From Toxoplasma gondii ME49 (Eukaryota > Apicomplexa > Conoidasida > Eucoccidiorida > Sarcocystidae): 64,000 nt of DNA. The stretch covers positions 310,001 through 374,000 of the forward strand of contig NC_031473.1 of the NCBI RefSeq assembly GCF_000006565.2. Direction: 5' to 3'. Shown in pieces: positions 1 to 19,404 of the stretch. Position 1 is the stretch's first letter. Each line of letters opens with the position of its first letter. The translations under genes and the position numbers were made by a program. The notes beneath the pieces were generated by a model that was not told where the DNA came from, searched no databases, and worked only from the letters and a program-made list of their open reading frames with translations.

Positions 1-62
1 TCCTGGTACTGCCATCTCACGCTCTGAAGAGCGACTTCGCATAGGAAGAGCTGACTAATCTC

Positions 63-2896
63 ATGCGTCAAGATTATGGTATTGTCGGTGCTTTGTACGC
101 GGACTTCTTGCCAGCACTAGGCAACCCGGCTGATCTCCTATCTTCTGTGATGGAGGCGTTGGAATCCGGAGTGGCAGTCGATGACGGACTGAAGGACCTG
201 TTCGTGAATCGAGCCACTCGTCTGCAAGAGTCAGTCGTGTCACCGGTGGAAGCCTTTCTGAGACCAAACAACGGCACAGAATCGAACAATATGTTTGATT
301 TCTTCGACATGAAGCTGCCTTTCGTCGGTAAGGAAAGAGAGGTACACATAAGTGGCTGTCACCACGGATAAACACAATATGTCCTCCGTAAGTTCGTCGC
401 CCAGGGGGTAGACGAGCATCAAAGGAACGGTGGCAGGCAATGGTTACTGTTGAGGGAAGAGAACTTATTCCAGGCTTCCAGGCACGCTCAGCTCATGTGG
501 CTCTGTCAGCAGAGCACACGGCTCCACCCGGATACTTCATCTATCATAAAAGAGATATAGAGGACCGACTTTATCTGAACTGGTGGCGGGCCGCCATGGT
601 CGACAATGTTTCTGGTTGCGCTGTTACGGAGCAGACGTGGCCGCCACCGGATGCGACCGTCGTTGTACACTCAGCTTATCCACTCTCCTGTGCTGGTCGC
701 AGCTTACAAACATTGTTTCTGGGAACTTTTTATGGTGTGCAACTGCTTCCTCACAGCGATTCCCCGAGATAGTCTTCCGGGCCTCTTCATATCGTTGAAG
801 AACTTGAACACCCGTTGCGGTGAAGCTTCTACAGGGGAAGCTGGAGCTTCTTGCCCTCTTAACTTCCCAAGCTTTTCAACACTGCCTCTTGGAACACCTT
901 TTGGCGAAGAGGGCCTCGACACCATGTATTCGAGAGTTGAGACTCTCTCCGAGCAATTGCGGATAGCAGTGGAACAGCTGCAAGATCGTATCATGCGCAC
1001 CCTAGCCGTCACCGAGCCCTCTGTACAAGGTCAGCCAGCCACAGAGAAAAAAGAGGAGACCAAAGACGCTGCGGCTCTCCGACAGGCCATGGACGCCACT
1101 GTGAAGCTGGCTAATACTATGAACGCTGCCCTCCAATTCACTAAAAAGGAGGTGAAGGCTCTGAAGCTATTCAGTGCTCATGCCGAAGACGGATTGAGGA
1201 ATGGCGCTCTGCTTGAAGACCTCGGAGCTTCCGCAGCAAATCTCCTCAAGCAAGGAGGATCTGGTGGTTCTTCACCGCAGTTGCGGTCCTTCATCGCAAA
1301 TATTGAAGGGAGTCCCCTTCTCGCAGTCCCTCGGAGTGTATACAACCAGCTACTGAAGGTTACAGCGGGGGAGCAGGAGCCGCAGCAGAGTGAGCAGCAG
1401 CAAGCGACAACCATCAACGTCCGACGACGCAGATTACAAGCCACAGGACAGACGCCGACAGCGTTGTCAGCTGGCCTTGGAGCATTGGCGCCGAGAGAGG
1501 ATGGCTTAGTATTAGTGGATCCTCTGTTTTTTGGCAGCCTACTCAATACTCTGCGTGGTGTAGATGGTGCGGGTCTTCGGGGTGCCCTGAAGGACGTACT
1601 TTCTCGGGCAACTCACGGACTGGACGATGGATCAGGAGAGGTAATCCATTCTTTTTTTCCAAAACAGAACCAAGCTATTAAGGATACCTTCAGAGTAGAA
1701 GAGTTGCCAACAACACCTCATCAGTCATAGTTTTCAGCGAAGAGGCGGAACACGGGGGAGGCTTCAGTCCGGGGTGCGACCATGCTGGAGTCTTTTTTGT
1801 AGCGAAAAAACACAGCTCGTTTTCTGTTGAGTCCGTTGCATTTCAATAAAAAATGGACGCATGGACCGAAGGTCAACGTCTTGTCTTTCTTAGCAGTCAC
1901 CGTTGTGTCGTTATGTTTCATTCCAAACAGGCTCGTCCACTCTTTTCCTTGTCTCCACTCGTCGAGGACTTGTTTGCCAACAACTCCCTGTCCTTTCCAG
2001 CGCTGGCTTTTCCTACGGTCGACCTTCTGCGGACGGGAGTGTTCCCGGGTCAGTTGCTGAACGTTCCTCTCAGCCAGTGGGCTTCTTCCGGGATTATACC
2101 AGCTGACTTTGCGGGGCGAACACTGCCAGAGCTGCTCGACGTCCACGCTGCTGCTTCTCAGTTGAAAGCCCTCCCCCTCGGCGAACTTCTACCAGGAGCT
2201 CGTTCGGCCGCCGCTTCAATGGGGCTGGACCTCCCGAGCACGCTCTTCGAGGACGGGAGCAGTTTGCTGGCACGGACGGTCGGAGACCTTCAGATGAATG
2301 CCCTCCTACCGCCCCAGCTGCTTCACATACCGCTCTCGCAGCTTGTCGACGGTAACGGGGTCGTGGGACGGGAGATCCTCGACCTGCCCCTTGGCAGTGT
2401 GCTTGCCGGAGGCGAAGCGGCGACGTCTCTCCTCGCACATCCTCTGGGTGATGCACTGGGTCTTCGTCCTGTTCTTGAGTCTCTCGCTAACCATACTTCA
2501 ATGCCTCTGAAACTAGATATCCCCGACATTGCCCGAGCCACCGCAGGCATATCGGGGGGGCAAGGGCAACTTCCCCAGCTTCTTTCGGCGAACGGTCTTC
2601 CAGGAGGAGCCGTTACGCTTCTCCCGGTCTCCGGAGAGTGGCTATCCCTGACTGGATTAGACAAAATCCGACCTAGCGGGGGGGCCACAGCTTTTGTTGG
2701 AAATCTGACTGAAAGGGCAGCTGCAGCCGCCAATGCTGCTACCAGCGGGAGCTTCTTGGCCGGACGTGCTGGAGCGAGTTCGGGTTCTACCGAAGCAACT
2801 GCAGGATTGTTTGGTAGACTACTTCCGATTGGCGATGCTCTCAAGAACCTCACCGCTCTTACAGGCTCGCCACTGGGCAACGAGCTGTTTTTCTGA
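63..2896 (+). CDS. Unrecognised protein with recurring PL[SG] motifs, 5' end uncertain
   Basis: I do not recognise this gene. Predicted exons are 63-327, 835-1640 and 1931-2896, about 678 residues if the ATG at 63 is the start. The frame is open back to 45 with an AG just before it, so an upstream exon may lie outside the window. Donors (gtaagg at 328, gtaatc at 1641) and acceptors (ctacag at 834, aaacag at 1930) agree in phase at both junctions. The middle exon has a helical charged stretch and a Gln-rich patch. The last exon is rich in Leu, Pro, Gly and Ala, with short motifs such as VPLSQ, LPLGE, IPLSQ, LPLGS and HPLGD roughly every 20-40 residues. No membrane helix or catalytic motif is evident. 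It could be a secreted or structural coccidian-specific protein, but that is a guess. Confidence 0.55.
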
Positions 2897-4189
2897 GTTG
2901 TTGAGACCAAACACATCGCCGGATACGCGTATCGAAAGACGCCTTTTGTTGTTATACATGGCCGCCGGTCACGCAAACACACACAAACTCGATTCACAAA
3001 GCTGGTGACGAGCGAGTTCGCCGCGTAAAATAAGAGTTCAACGGCTTTTTCATTGGAGAGTCAAACGGGTCTTCCTTCGGTCGACCTTCTCCCAAGGTTC
3101 CAGGCATGTTGCAGTTATTTGAAGGAACTGGTTTCAGGGCTTCCCAACTCCTGTGGAACAGAACTGACGAAGATCCTGTGCCTTGTTTCCATTGTTTATC
3201 CTCTCTTCAAAAGTGTGATGAGCGACAAGAGACTGAAGCCGGAAGACCCCATTGGATGTCGGAATGGCAGCTTACCTGCAGGATTTTAACACTCACAAAA
3301 GAGAGGTGCGAGCCGCCCAGGCAAAAACAAAATGGCTCAGATGAGTGGCCGCACGTGGGCATGTAAAGCTAGGAGCTCACATATGTGTATCAGTGGAGAA
3401 TGCCCCTTCTAGGCACCTTCGTCGTATCTTCCCGTCTGCACACAGAGTCGCTACAGGAAAACGATAGATGCACAAATCATGATTCTAGGTAGTTTGCACA
3501 TCATACTCAATGTCTGACTGTGGTCAACCCAACGTGGTGCACGTGGCCGGGACTGATACTTTTCTCAGGACGTCCTGCTCGTGGCTGCATTTCCTCGAGC
3601 ATGTGCAAGGCTCATTTGATGAACGCAAGTGGGTTGTGGAGATTACAAGTGCCACACGGGGCCGCTGCCCCTCTGGCAACTTCGCTTTGCAGAGTTATTC
3701 TTGCCTGTCCCATAGTATTAGTCGGATGCTTTTGCTGAGTGCGTCTCAGCCTTGCTTCCGGATCAAGCGGTTAGGTATGGAGCCGTTCACTTTTTATGAT
3801 GCCCAGTTCTTGGTTATAAGCTTAATAGTGGACGGCAGTGCTGAGCAGTCGACCACCTACAACGACGGCTATGATTCAGAGCAGCTCCGACTGTTTACGC
3901 AAAAACAGCAGGGAGCGGATAATGCTGAAACACAGATAGATCACTGATGCAGCGATAAAACTCTACCGCAGTTTCTGCCACCCTGCGAATCTCCGAGGCA
4001 GAGAAAAAACACAACGTGGCCCATGAGGTCACACGGCATTTTTCGAAGACAGCATCGAGTTTAATGGAGGAAATCAGTTCGTTACCACGATGGAATTCAC
4101 TGATTTCACTCGATCTCTTCCTGCAGTGAGATGAATTTGTTACAGGCTTTCTTCCGTACTTAACACTGTAACTTTGTCCCCCCCCCCTT
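2897..4189. other. Intergenic region between convergent genes
   Basis: This 1.3 kb lies between the stop of the PL-motif gene (+) and the stop of the METTL22-like gene (-), so it should hold both 3' UTRs. Only short ORFs occur, the longest 145 codons at 3510-3947, with no recognisable motif and no convincing splice structure. A run of ten C at about 4178-4187 lies just beyond the methyltransferase stop. I see no gene here. Confidence 0.5.
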
Positions 4190-7100
4190 TCACCGCTTAT
4201 CCTCACACAGTCGGAGTTCCCATACTTCCGCCATTTTCAGTGCCTCAGACAACCAGCTAGCACTTCTCCATGTCGTTGGCGGCATGCCGCTGTCAGATCC
4301 CTGTAGCCTGTTTGGCTGTCCAATTTGAACAGAACTGGTGGACAAATCCCGGGGTGACCCTCCAAAGTCTTCCTTCGTCCCCAGAAACGAAGAGACCACT
4401 CCTGTGGTATCTGCACAGTTCTGATCAATATGCGAGAACTGCAACAGGCCCCTACTTTCATCAAAAGACGTTTTCACATGTCTCGTCACTTGACTACTGT
4501 GTTCGGTGTCATGCCTGTTCTCCAAACAGCTCTCCTCTTCGCGAAACAACCAAAATTCTGAAGTTTCATCTTCATCCTTGTCAAAGACCCGAGCCAACAC
4601 AGAGTGTTGAGCTATGTGTTCCATCGATGTGCTGCGATGATTGACGTCATTGTTAGAGCAATCCTCTTCTTTCCTGTATCCCTCTGTGCCCGCCACGCTG
4701 ACAGAGACACGCGTAACTCTTTTCCACTGTGAGTCCAGAAGCTCTTTCAATGTGCATGGCAACATTGACAAAAGTGTCTTGTCGATTTGGGGCAGCGTCA
4801 ACTCATTTGCGTGAAGGAACTGGCCGAGATCAGAAGACACATTCCGGCCGGCAGTGCCGTCTACTTTCTTGCGGTCACCATCCCGAGTCATATGTAGTTG
4901 AGTTTCGACGGACGCACTGCATGTCCGTATGTCACCTGGAACGAACGAATCGACGCGCTGAGTACCATCTACTGCTGTTTCACGGTGTCTCCGTGCGATT
5001 CTGCCAAGATAAGAGTGGCTTCTTTTCTGAAACGTTCCTTCCGTTTGGGTAGAATTTTGGTTAGTAGAGACTGTGCGGCTCCTCATTTCCGCTCCTCTCC
5101 TGTGTTCTTCCTTGTCGTGTTGAGATATCCTCCATCCAGATTCCTCTTCACTTTTTTCTCTCTTACTTCTTCTGGTTTGCTGACCACTCTGCCTTTCTGC
5201 CGCCCCTTGTGCTGGTTCGTTCTTCGGACCCCCACCCTTACTCCCTTTTCGTGATAGAGACCGGCGGCAGCAGCTCTCCGGCGCGGTGCAAAGCTTCGTC
5301 TGAGAACAGGGCTGAAGCACGCAAGTGCTTACGTTGTCTCCTCGAGGGAGAAGGACGGAAGTTAGAGGCACTATCCGAATAGGAGGGCGCTTATGAAGAA
5401 CCAGGTCGAACCACGGAGGCGGTCCCAGCTCTATTTCTGCTTTGGCTATGAGGTTCTGTGGGCTCCCATCGCGTCTCCTACACCTAGCTAATTTGTCTGT
5501 GAGTCTCACCGTCTCCCTGCGTTTTCTAAGGACATTTTGTTCTTCTGGTTCGCTACTGGGATTCGTATCCGTGATGGCTCTCTGCTTTCGGATCTTCGAT
5601 CTGCTGTTTTCACTCGTATCAGAAGCTGAACCGGCATCTCGTTCTTCTTCCGCTATTTCGTCTCGGTCGCTCCCCCCCGCTTCTGGAGGCTTTCCTCTTC
5701 TCTTCATCTCCGTGTCTCCGCGGAAGTCTCCTCCTCTTCTTGTTTCGCATGCTGTTTCCTCCTCCTTTCTCCTGCACCTGCCCCTCTCTTCCCTTTCGCC
5801 AGCTGCATCACCTTTTTCGTCGCCTTCGTCTACTTCCCCCTCTCGCACCTCGCCAGCGATAACTACATTTCTTACAAACCGTTCGCGGAAATATTCTGCA
5901 AAGACATCAACGGGGACGGTGCTCGTAGGGCAGGAGATGCCCACACGCCGTGTGTGGCAGAGAAAACACCTTACTTGTTGAAATCTGTTGGTTTTCTCTG
6001 CTCGTGTTTTCCCCGGTTGCTGGTCGCCTGCCGAGAGCGTTCTGGCCCTTTTCTCGGCGCCACTTGGCTGTTCTCGCGAGGACAGAAAAGCACCGCGACT
6101 CTTGACCCCATATGACCATCTGGATGGCGAACTGAGGTGAGGGGATTCGACTAAGTGGTAAGGGGAACGACCACAAGATGCTCCAGAAGAAGAACGAAGG
6201 ATGCGCCCTTTGCGAACTGGCCTGTGCTTCCGCAAAAGAGACGCCACTTCAACAGCAAACCCGTCACAAGACTTGTAGTCGTAGAGAGCTGAACGCCAAG
6301 GAGAAATGGAAGCACACCCATCATCTTCACAAGAGTTATCTGAAGATCTATTTTGCAAAGTCCCCCGTGTGCCCGAGGAGCTAAGACACGAGACCGCATA
6401 AAGAGAGTAGGAAGAAAGAGGGAATCCGTGAAGCACAAAACAACAAAACAGAACAGAAGAGTCTACCCTGGAAACAGGGCTTTGATGATCTGCAAACGTT
6501 TCAGAGAGATCTGTGCTCTGGAATCAATGTGAAAACACGATCACCGAATATAACGGTGTGTGCTCCTGGATGTACCGATGCAAGCTGTAAACAAAGGACC
6601 CCCAATATCGCACCAGATGAATGCTTCCACCGCCTCTCTGCAGCGACCCAAAATAGCAGCACACATGACCGCTGCGCAGAGACAATTCGTCACGAGAAAA
6701 ACTGAGAGCAGAACTGCAGGACAAAGCACACTGGGACAACTGGGGAGAGGGCATGGTGGTTACACCCAAGAAAAGAGAATTCAGAGATGGACCTTCTCGC
6801 TCACCATCGGCAGCCAGAATCAGCAAATTCCCTTTCTCCGCAAAAGCGACTTCCGAAAATTGCCCTTCTGTCTTCTGGACACGCATGTCTTCGCCCGATG
6901 CTGTCTCGCCTTGGTTATCTGCCGGCGTTTGCCTCCGCGCCTGCAGACGCCTCGAGGCCTGCGTAGAGATTTCTTCTACAGAAGCGAAGAGAGAAGAGAA
7001 AGGACACAGACTGTGCTGTCCTTCTGAGCGCTGCTTCGCACTCTTTTCCTCCTCGAAATCTCGTCTCCCCCATTTTCTGGCGTGTCTCGAATCTTCCCCG

Positions 7101-10100
7101 TCCCCGGTCCTCTTTCTCGACAGCCCCTGACCCTCGCCTTCGCTTGCCTTTTTTCTTTCGCCGTTCGCGCTGGAGGCACACCTTCAGCTCCTCTCAGCTT
7201 TTTTCTTGTCCTCCCTCTTTTCCTTACCTTCTTTTAACTCCGTCAACGAAGTCAGACTCCCTTGTCGCGTCTCAGCCACATCTGTACTTGGGCAGCGCGC
7301 ATTTCCTTTTTTTCTCTTTGTGGTCACTGTGGGCCTCTCTTTTGGCCTTTCTGAAAAAGCTGCAGACTTGTGCCCGGATCCCCACACGAGCTTGCGCACT
7401 GTGACCTTCAGTCTTCTGTTTCGCTCGGAGGCCCCGAAGGAGAACGTTGGAACGCCCCACAACCTTGGACGCGAAAGCAGCTTCTCAATCACCTGCTGAG
7501 TGTCACCCTCCCGGTCGGTCGAACTCGGAGACAACGTGGACGTCTGCCTCCCCTCTGAATATCTGTCTATTCCATGTCTCGATCGCCACAACGAAAGAGA
7601 AGGTTTCCTGACGCCTCGTTCCTCGTCAGCTTCCCCTACCCCGCTCTTGCCGTCCTCGTCTTCCCTGCCTTCTTCGTGCTTTTGCTCGCGTTCTCCCTGG
7701 TCTCGTCTGCCTTCCCCTCTCTTGCCTGAGTCGTCCTCCTCCTCGTCCGAAGCCTCGGCCTTTGCACTTGCCGCAGTCGAGAGCTTCCCGCCATTTAGAC
7801 ACACCGTGGCGGCCGCGAAAGCGAGGGCTCCTTCGTCAGCGTCGGTCAGGAGGAGATTCACTGCGTCAAGACACCTCTGTCTGTCCTGTTTTTCAGGCCT
7901 TCTTTCTTCCTCCCCTCGCGTTTCGTTTCCAGTCGGGGCATCGCGGCAACAGCGTGCTGGACTCACAGCGCACAGCGAGCAGCAGCTTCTCGACGGATCA
8001 GCAGAAACTGGAGAACAGAGGGGCTGCGGCGCAGAGGCAAAGCCGGAGGAGGGACCCGAAGAAGGCGACCGAGACTCGGACGCAGGCGAAGATGGAGAAT
8101 GAGAAGAAGCTGGAGCTGCAGGCGACAGGTGCGAAGAAAAACACAGGGACCAACAGAGAAAAGAGACGAAGAAACCGAGTAAGAAGGCAGCGAGGAAGAC
8201 ACAGAAAGGGAAGGAGGAATGAAACCGAGAAACAAGAACGAATGGATCCAACAGAACAAGAATGAGAGGAAGAAGTCCACGAAGAAGTCTATAAAGGAGA
8301 GCAAGAGGGAGGAGACGACGGACTCCACCCGCCGGAAGAGGAGGGCAATCAGAGGAGTGTCGCACTGTAGGACCCAGAAGTGAAACCACGGAGAGGGGAG
8401 GATGGAGGGGAGACAGTGAAGAAAAGACTCGAGCAGAACAACGGGCCGAACGATCCAGGCTTTGTTTACCTTTCTCTGTTTCCTCAGTACACGGCTGACG
8501 CTGTTTGCTGGCCCACCGCAGATGGTCGACGGCTTCAAGAATCGAGGGTAAAGCACCCCCGAGCAAACCGACGCCACAGCCGAGTTCCAGTATCGTCAAA
8601 GATCTTCCACGCTCGACAAGATCGTCGCCTTTCGCCACCTGTCTCTCTTTTGTTTCTTGTCGCTCTTGCCCCTCTTCGCCATCTTCTTTCTCTCCTTCGC
8701 CTCTGTCTCGCTGGATGTCTTCCCCCTCTTCTCTTCTGGAAGGTCTCCATTTCGCAGGCGCTCCCTGCCGGGATGATGGACTGTGCCGCCTTGCTTCTGC
8801 GTTCTTGGACTGCAGAGTGGAGACACAGGCGCCTGCGTGAAGCCTCACAGGAACCGAGAGGGGAGACGACCGAGAGGTCTCTTCTCCCGTAGCGAGCCGC
8901 CTGCGTGTCTGCGCCCCGGAGAGACGCGCCGGGAGGTCAGAGGCAGGCAGGGTCAGGAGAGACGAGCAGGAAGAGACAGCTCCAGACAGCAAAAGGTCCA
9001 AGAGAAAATTCACGAGAAGAAGGCCGCCCGTCCACAGCTGGCGCCCCACGAGAGAGACAGCTGTGGGGGACTCACACTGACACACAGCGAAGGGCATTGC
9101 CACCAACTGAGGGGAAGAGCAGGAGAACCTTGGAGACCCAGACGGACGACTGGAAACCAGCGCAAGCGATGCAGACGGCGGGGAAGAAGAGGTTGTTACA
9201 GATGGCGGCGACGAGAGAGAAGACCTTGAAAAGAGACGTCCGTCGTGTTTGCTTCCCTCGAGTGCTGGTGTGGTCTCCGCTTCTTTTATCGCTTCTCTGC
9301 ATCTTTCCCCTCTCTCTTCCTTCTCCTCGATCTCGCCTCTCTGTCCCCTCATCGCGCGTGTCTCCTCGCCTTCTTCTCCCCCTGTCTGGGTCTGTCTCGG
9401 GGACGGAGACAGGCTTCGCAGCTTGGCGCCTTCTGTGTCAGCGCCGGCGAGTCTCTCGTCGATCTTCTCAGCCTTCTTCTTCCCAGATGCAGTCGAGAAA
9501 CTCCTGGCTTTCTTCGCCTTCTCCTGCATTGCGTTCCTCTCCCTCAACCGAGCGACGGGTCTCCGGACGAGCACGAGATCGCCGTCAGCGTCAGTGAAGA
9601 GAGGAGCTGCTCTGCGTTGCTTCTTCGTCTCTGCCTCCCATCCTGCGCCTGGCTCTTCCACGCTTCGTGTCTCGTCCCCTCGCACACACTCTTCACCTGC
9701 CGTTTGCGCGTCTTCGTTTCGCTCTTTCATTCCACTCTCTGTCGTTTTCTCTCCCCTCTCTGTCTCTGAGGCAACGCCCAAGGAGTCGTGAAGGGCTCCG
9801 AAGAGCGGAGGCAAATCAACTACCGGCCGGTCAAAGACGCCCAGAAGAAGCACGCGAAAGTAGCTAGAACAAGGAAAAAGGGGGAGACACGCAGATGCTG
9901 AAGAAGCCTGTGGACTGCCTCTTGCCTTCTGCGTTGGTGGAGAAGTCGACGCGATTTCAGACCGCTTTCTCTCCATCGGTTCATCTCTCTGCGTCCTGTT
10001 GCCTCGACCTGTCCTTCCCGGCTTCCTGGACGGTCGCGTCTGTCCGCGTCGGCCGCCCACTCTGTTCGTCGTCTTTGCCTTCTTCATCTTGCACGCAGCA

Positions 10101-10105
10101 GACAA
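4190..10105 (-). CDS. METTL22/FAM86-like protein-lysine methyltransferase, four exons
   Basis: Predicted exons on the minus strand are 10105-8470, 8115-7228, 6975-6805 and 6288-4190, all in matching phase (phase 1 at each junction), giving about 1597 residues. Landmarks follow METTL22 order: DADGDL..RRP near residue 172, VGRQLWTGGLLL near 353 (the QLWxGALLL signature), SAM motif I ELGCGVGLLG near 507, LLLTDADEGAL..LN (post-I acidic region), LVWG, then ILAAD, which becomes ILAADALYDYK only after splicing 6805 to 6288. Human METTL22 methylates a lysine of Kin17; the substrate here is unknown. The family is normally about 400 residues. The excess is charged low-complexity insertion and a roughly 650-residue tail. 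Without splicing, the stretch 8116-8469 would read in frame as several hydrophobic segments, which is why I treat it as an intron. The start is the first ATG of the open frame. Confidence 0.8.
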
Positions 10106-11823
10106 CGAGCAGATGCGAAGAAAAACTCATTCGGAAGCGACACAGAAAAAGAATCAGCTGAAGAACTAGGTCCCCGTCTGCTCTCTCTCACCTCTCTTGT
10201 TCGTTTACCTCTCAGCTTTCCCTCGAGCTCTGTTGACGCCACCGCGCCGCTGTTGCCGGCAAGACTCATGTCGTTGCAATCCTTTTCAGAGCCTCGTCTC
10301 TTGAGGCCTGCTGGGCGTTTCTTTGCCTTTGAGGCGAACAGAGAAAAGAAGGAAAAGAAGAGAGCGCCTGCGAGGAAGCGTCCACTGTTCCGCTTTCCTT
10401 GCGTGTGCTCGGCTGTGGAGCCCGCTGTCGAGCGCTAAAAGTGTAGGAGTTCACTGTGCTGCCGCACTGAGGATATTTCACATTGCTGGTGTTCTGAGCG
10501 AGAAACCGCAACTTGGACGAAACGCGCCTCTTAAAGTCTCTCTGTCTTTCTCTAGATGACGAAAGAGGTTCTTCATCCATTTTTAGAGCATGCACAAGCA
10601 AAAGAAAAGGTTTTCCACGAAAAAGCAGTTCCTTCTCTTGACTCCGTTTTCTAAGTCTCGCCACGGCTAAACAAATAGCCGGAGGCAGTTGTTTGTTCCA
10701 CGAAAAACATGAATTCTCCCTTGTCGTTGTCTCCATTTTCGCCTCGCAAATGGATCGCGTTCCTTCGTTTTCCGAGCACGGCAAGCTCTCTCCACGGTGT
10801 GTGTCTTGACCGGGAGCGTTGCATGCAAACTCGGCAGCACACGCCGCTCCGCATTTCTTTCCTGTTCTGAAAAGCCAGGAGAAAATTTGACACTTCTTCT
10901 CCCATGTTTGCAAAAACTAAAAGGCGCGGCTTTCTGCCCACGTCATTCCACTTTTTTTCTCTGTTTGAGATCCCCGTGTGCTCGCGGCACACCGTGCAAG
11001 ACATCGCTGTGTAACGTATCACCCTTTCTCCGGCGTTTCTTTCGCAAATTGTCTCTTTCTCGTCCCACCTGCTCCTTCTTCTTTTCGGGGTTTGCTGCCT
11101 TTTGAATCGCCCCTCGATATCGCAACGGAGGCGAAGTTCCTCCATCTGAAGGATCGCCGCGAATCAACGGTGTGCAGGAGAGTGTCATGCGCTTGGGAGA
11201 AAGTTTCTTCAAGAGCTTTTGCTGCGCAAAAACTTTTGATAGTTCTGTCCAGGTTCTTCGCCTCTTCACACGGAAACCTGCCTTCAGCTTGCTTCCCTCT
11301 CGGAAAAGGAAACGTTTCTCGACGGTGCTTCTGCAGACACGCAGTCTGCTGAGGTCTTCTACGCGGAAGCGACGAAACAGAAGGGAGAAACGAACGCGAA
11401 AAAGAAGGGAGAAAGAAGAGAGAAGAAAGAGAACGTTGAAGAGAGAAGAAAGGGAATCAGCAAGTGGGGAGAAAGAGAATCGAGACGAGCGCGAAAAGGG
11501 AGACGCAGGAGGAAGGAAAGAAGAAGTACCTGCGGAGAATAGCCAACAGAGACAGCCGGCGGATGACGGAGAGGGTGGAGAGGACAAGGAGGGGGATGAA
11601 GAAAGACGAGAGACAGGAAAAAGAAAAGCAGAGAAAAGGACAAGAAGGGGGAAAGACAGACACACTAAGGAGACAGAAAAGGAAGAGATTTAGCACAGGA
11701 TGGTGGCGCCCCCCAAGAGACATCCACACCCACATTTTCTCCCATCTGTCTAGTCGACGTTTCGGAAGCTCCCCATTCTTTTGAACAGAGGTGAGAAAGG
11801 ACAAACATAGGGAGGAAGCAAAA

Positions 11824-11831
11824 TGCATGCA
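11824..11831. promoter_or_regulatory. TGCATGCA palindrome in the divergent promoter region
   Basis: The palindrome TGCATGCA lies about 630 bases upstream of the GMD start. TGCATGC is an over-represented upstream motif reported for Toxoplasma genes. The same word also occurs inside introns of this window (for example near 13660 and 18162), so occurrence alone proves nothing about function. Confidence 0.25.
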
Positions 11832-12075
11832 CTGACAGAACAGGCAACAGACAGACACAGAAAAGAATGCCACTGCTTCGACAGAGACAAAAGCTGAATT
11901 CTCTTCTCACATCCAAACAGCCGACTTTCCGCATTGAGAGAACTCCTTTTTCGACTCACATTAACTTGGTAATCATGAATAAATGAAGATATATATATAT
12001 TCTCATAGATTGGATACATGCACACGTACACATATGGCATCTGCACAAATATACATATGTATAGATCTACGCATA

Positions 12076-12080
<5 letters not shown>

Positions 12081-12120
<40 letters not shown>

Positions 12121-12130
12121 ATATATGTAT
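12081..12130. repeat. (TA)n microsatellite upstream of GMD
   Basis: A pure AT dinucleotide run is followed by a degenerate GTATATATG tract. It is one of many TA arrays in this window between about 12 and 29.5 kb, all in introns or intergenic DNA. Confidence 0.9.
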
Positions 12131-12455
12131 GTATGTTTGTGCTTGTGTTTTTTGGGCTGCGTGTCTCGGCGTGTGTGCAGCGCCCCCAGAGGGAGAACCC
12201 TGCCTTCCCTTCGCCTTTTTTTCTGAACTTTCCTCTGCTGAGTCTTCCTCGGCTGCTCCTTTTCCACCTCCGTCGCGCAATGACCGTGTGCTGCGCCGTC
12301 CAGAGAGTCGAGAGGCAGAGGACGAGGGAAGAGCAGGAAACTTCACTTTCAAATCCGTCTCTGAGAAAGCTGAGGAGAAGCAGAGACAGAGGCTGCAGAG
12401 CAAGCCTGAGAGAAGAGAAAGTCGGGGGACAGCTGCATTGAGGTCGACGAAGAAA

Positions 12456-19404
<6,949 letters not shown>

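Larger units (their letters stand above)
10106..12455. other. Divergent intergenic region (METTL22-like and GMD promoters)
   Basis: This 2.35 kb separates the starts of two divergently transcribed genes and should hold both promoters and 5' UTRs. A strongly purine-rich segment on the + strand (about 11365-11690) creates Arg/Lys/Glu-rich and, antisense, Ser/Phe-rich ORFs that look like composition artefacts. A (TA)n tract lies at 12081-12130. No gene is supported. Confidence 0.55.

Noticed and set aside
4190..6436. 748-codon minus ORF as an independent gene
   Set aside because: Its first 49 codons lie upstream of an acceptor, and the remainder completes the methyltransferase motif in phase. 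It is treated as the last METTL22-like exon.
7500..9791. Several 150-230 codon plus ORFs rich in Ser and Arg
   Set aside because: They are antisense shadows of the methyltransferase exons.
11172..11693. 173-codon Arg/Lys/Glu-rich plus ORF
   Set aside because: A purine-rich stretch opens several frames on both strands; there is no splice or motif support.
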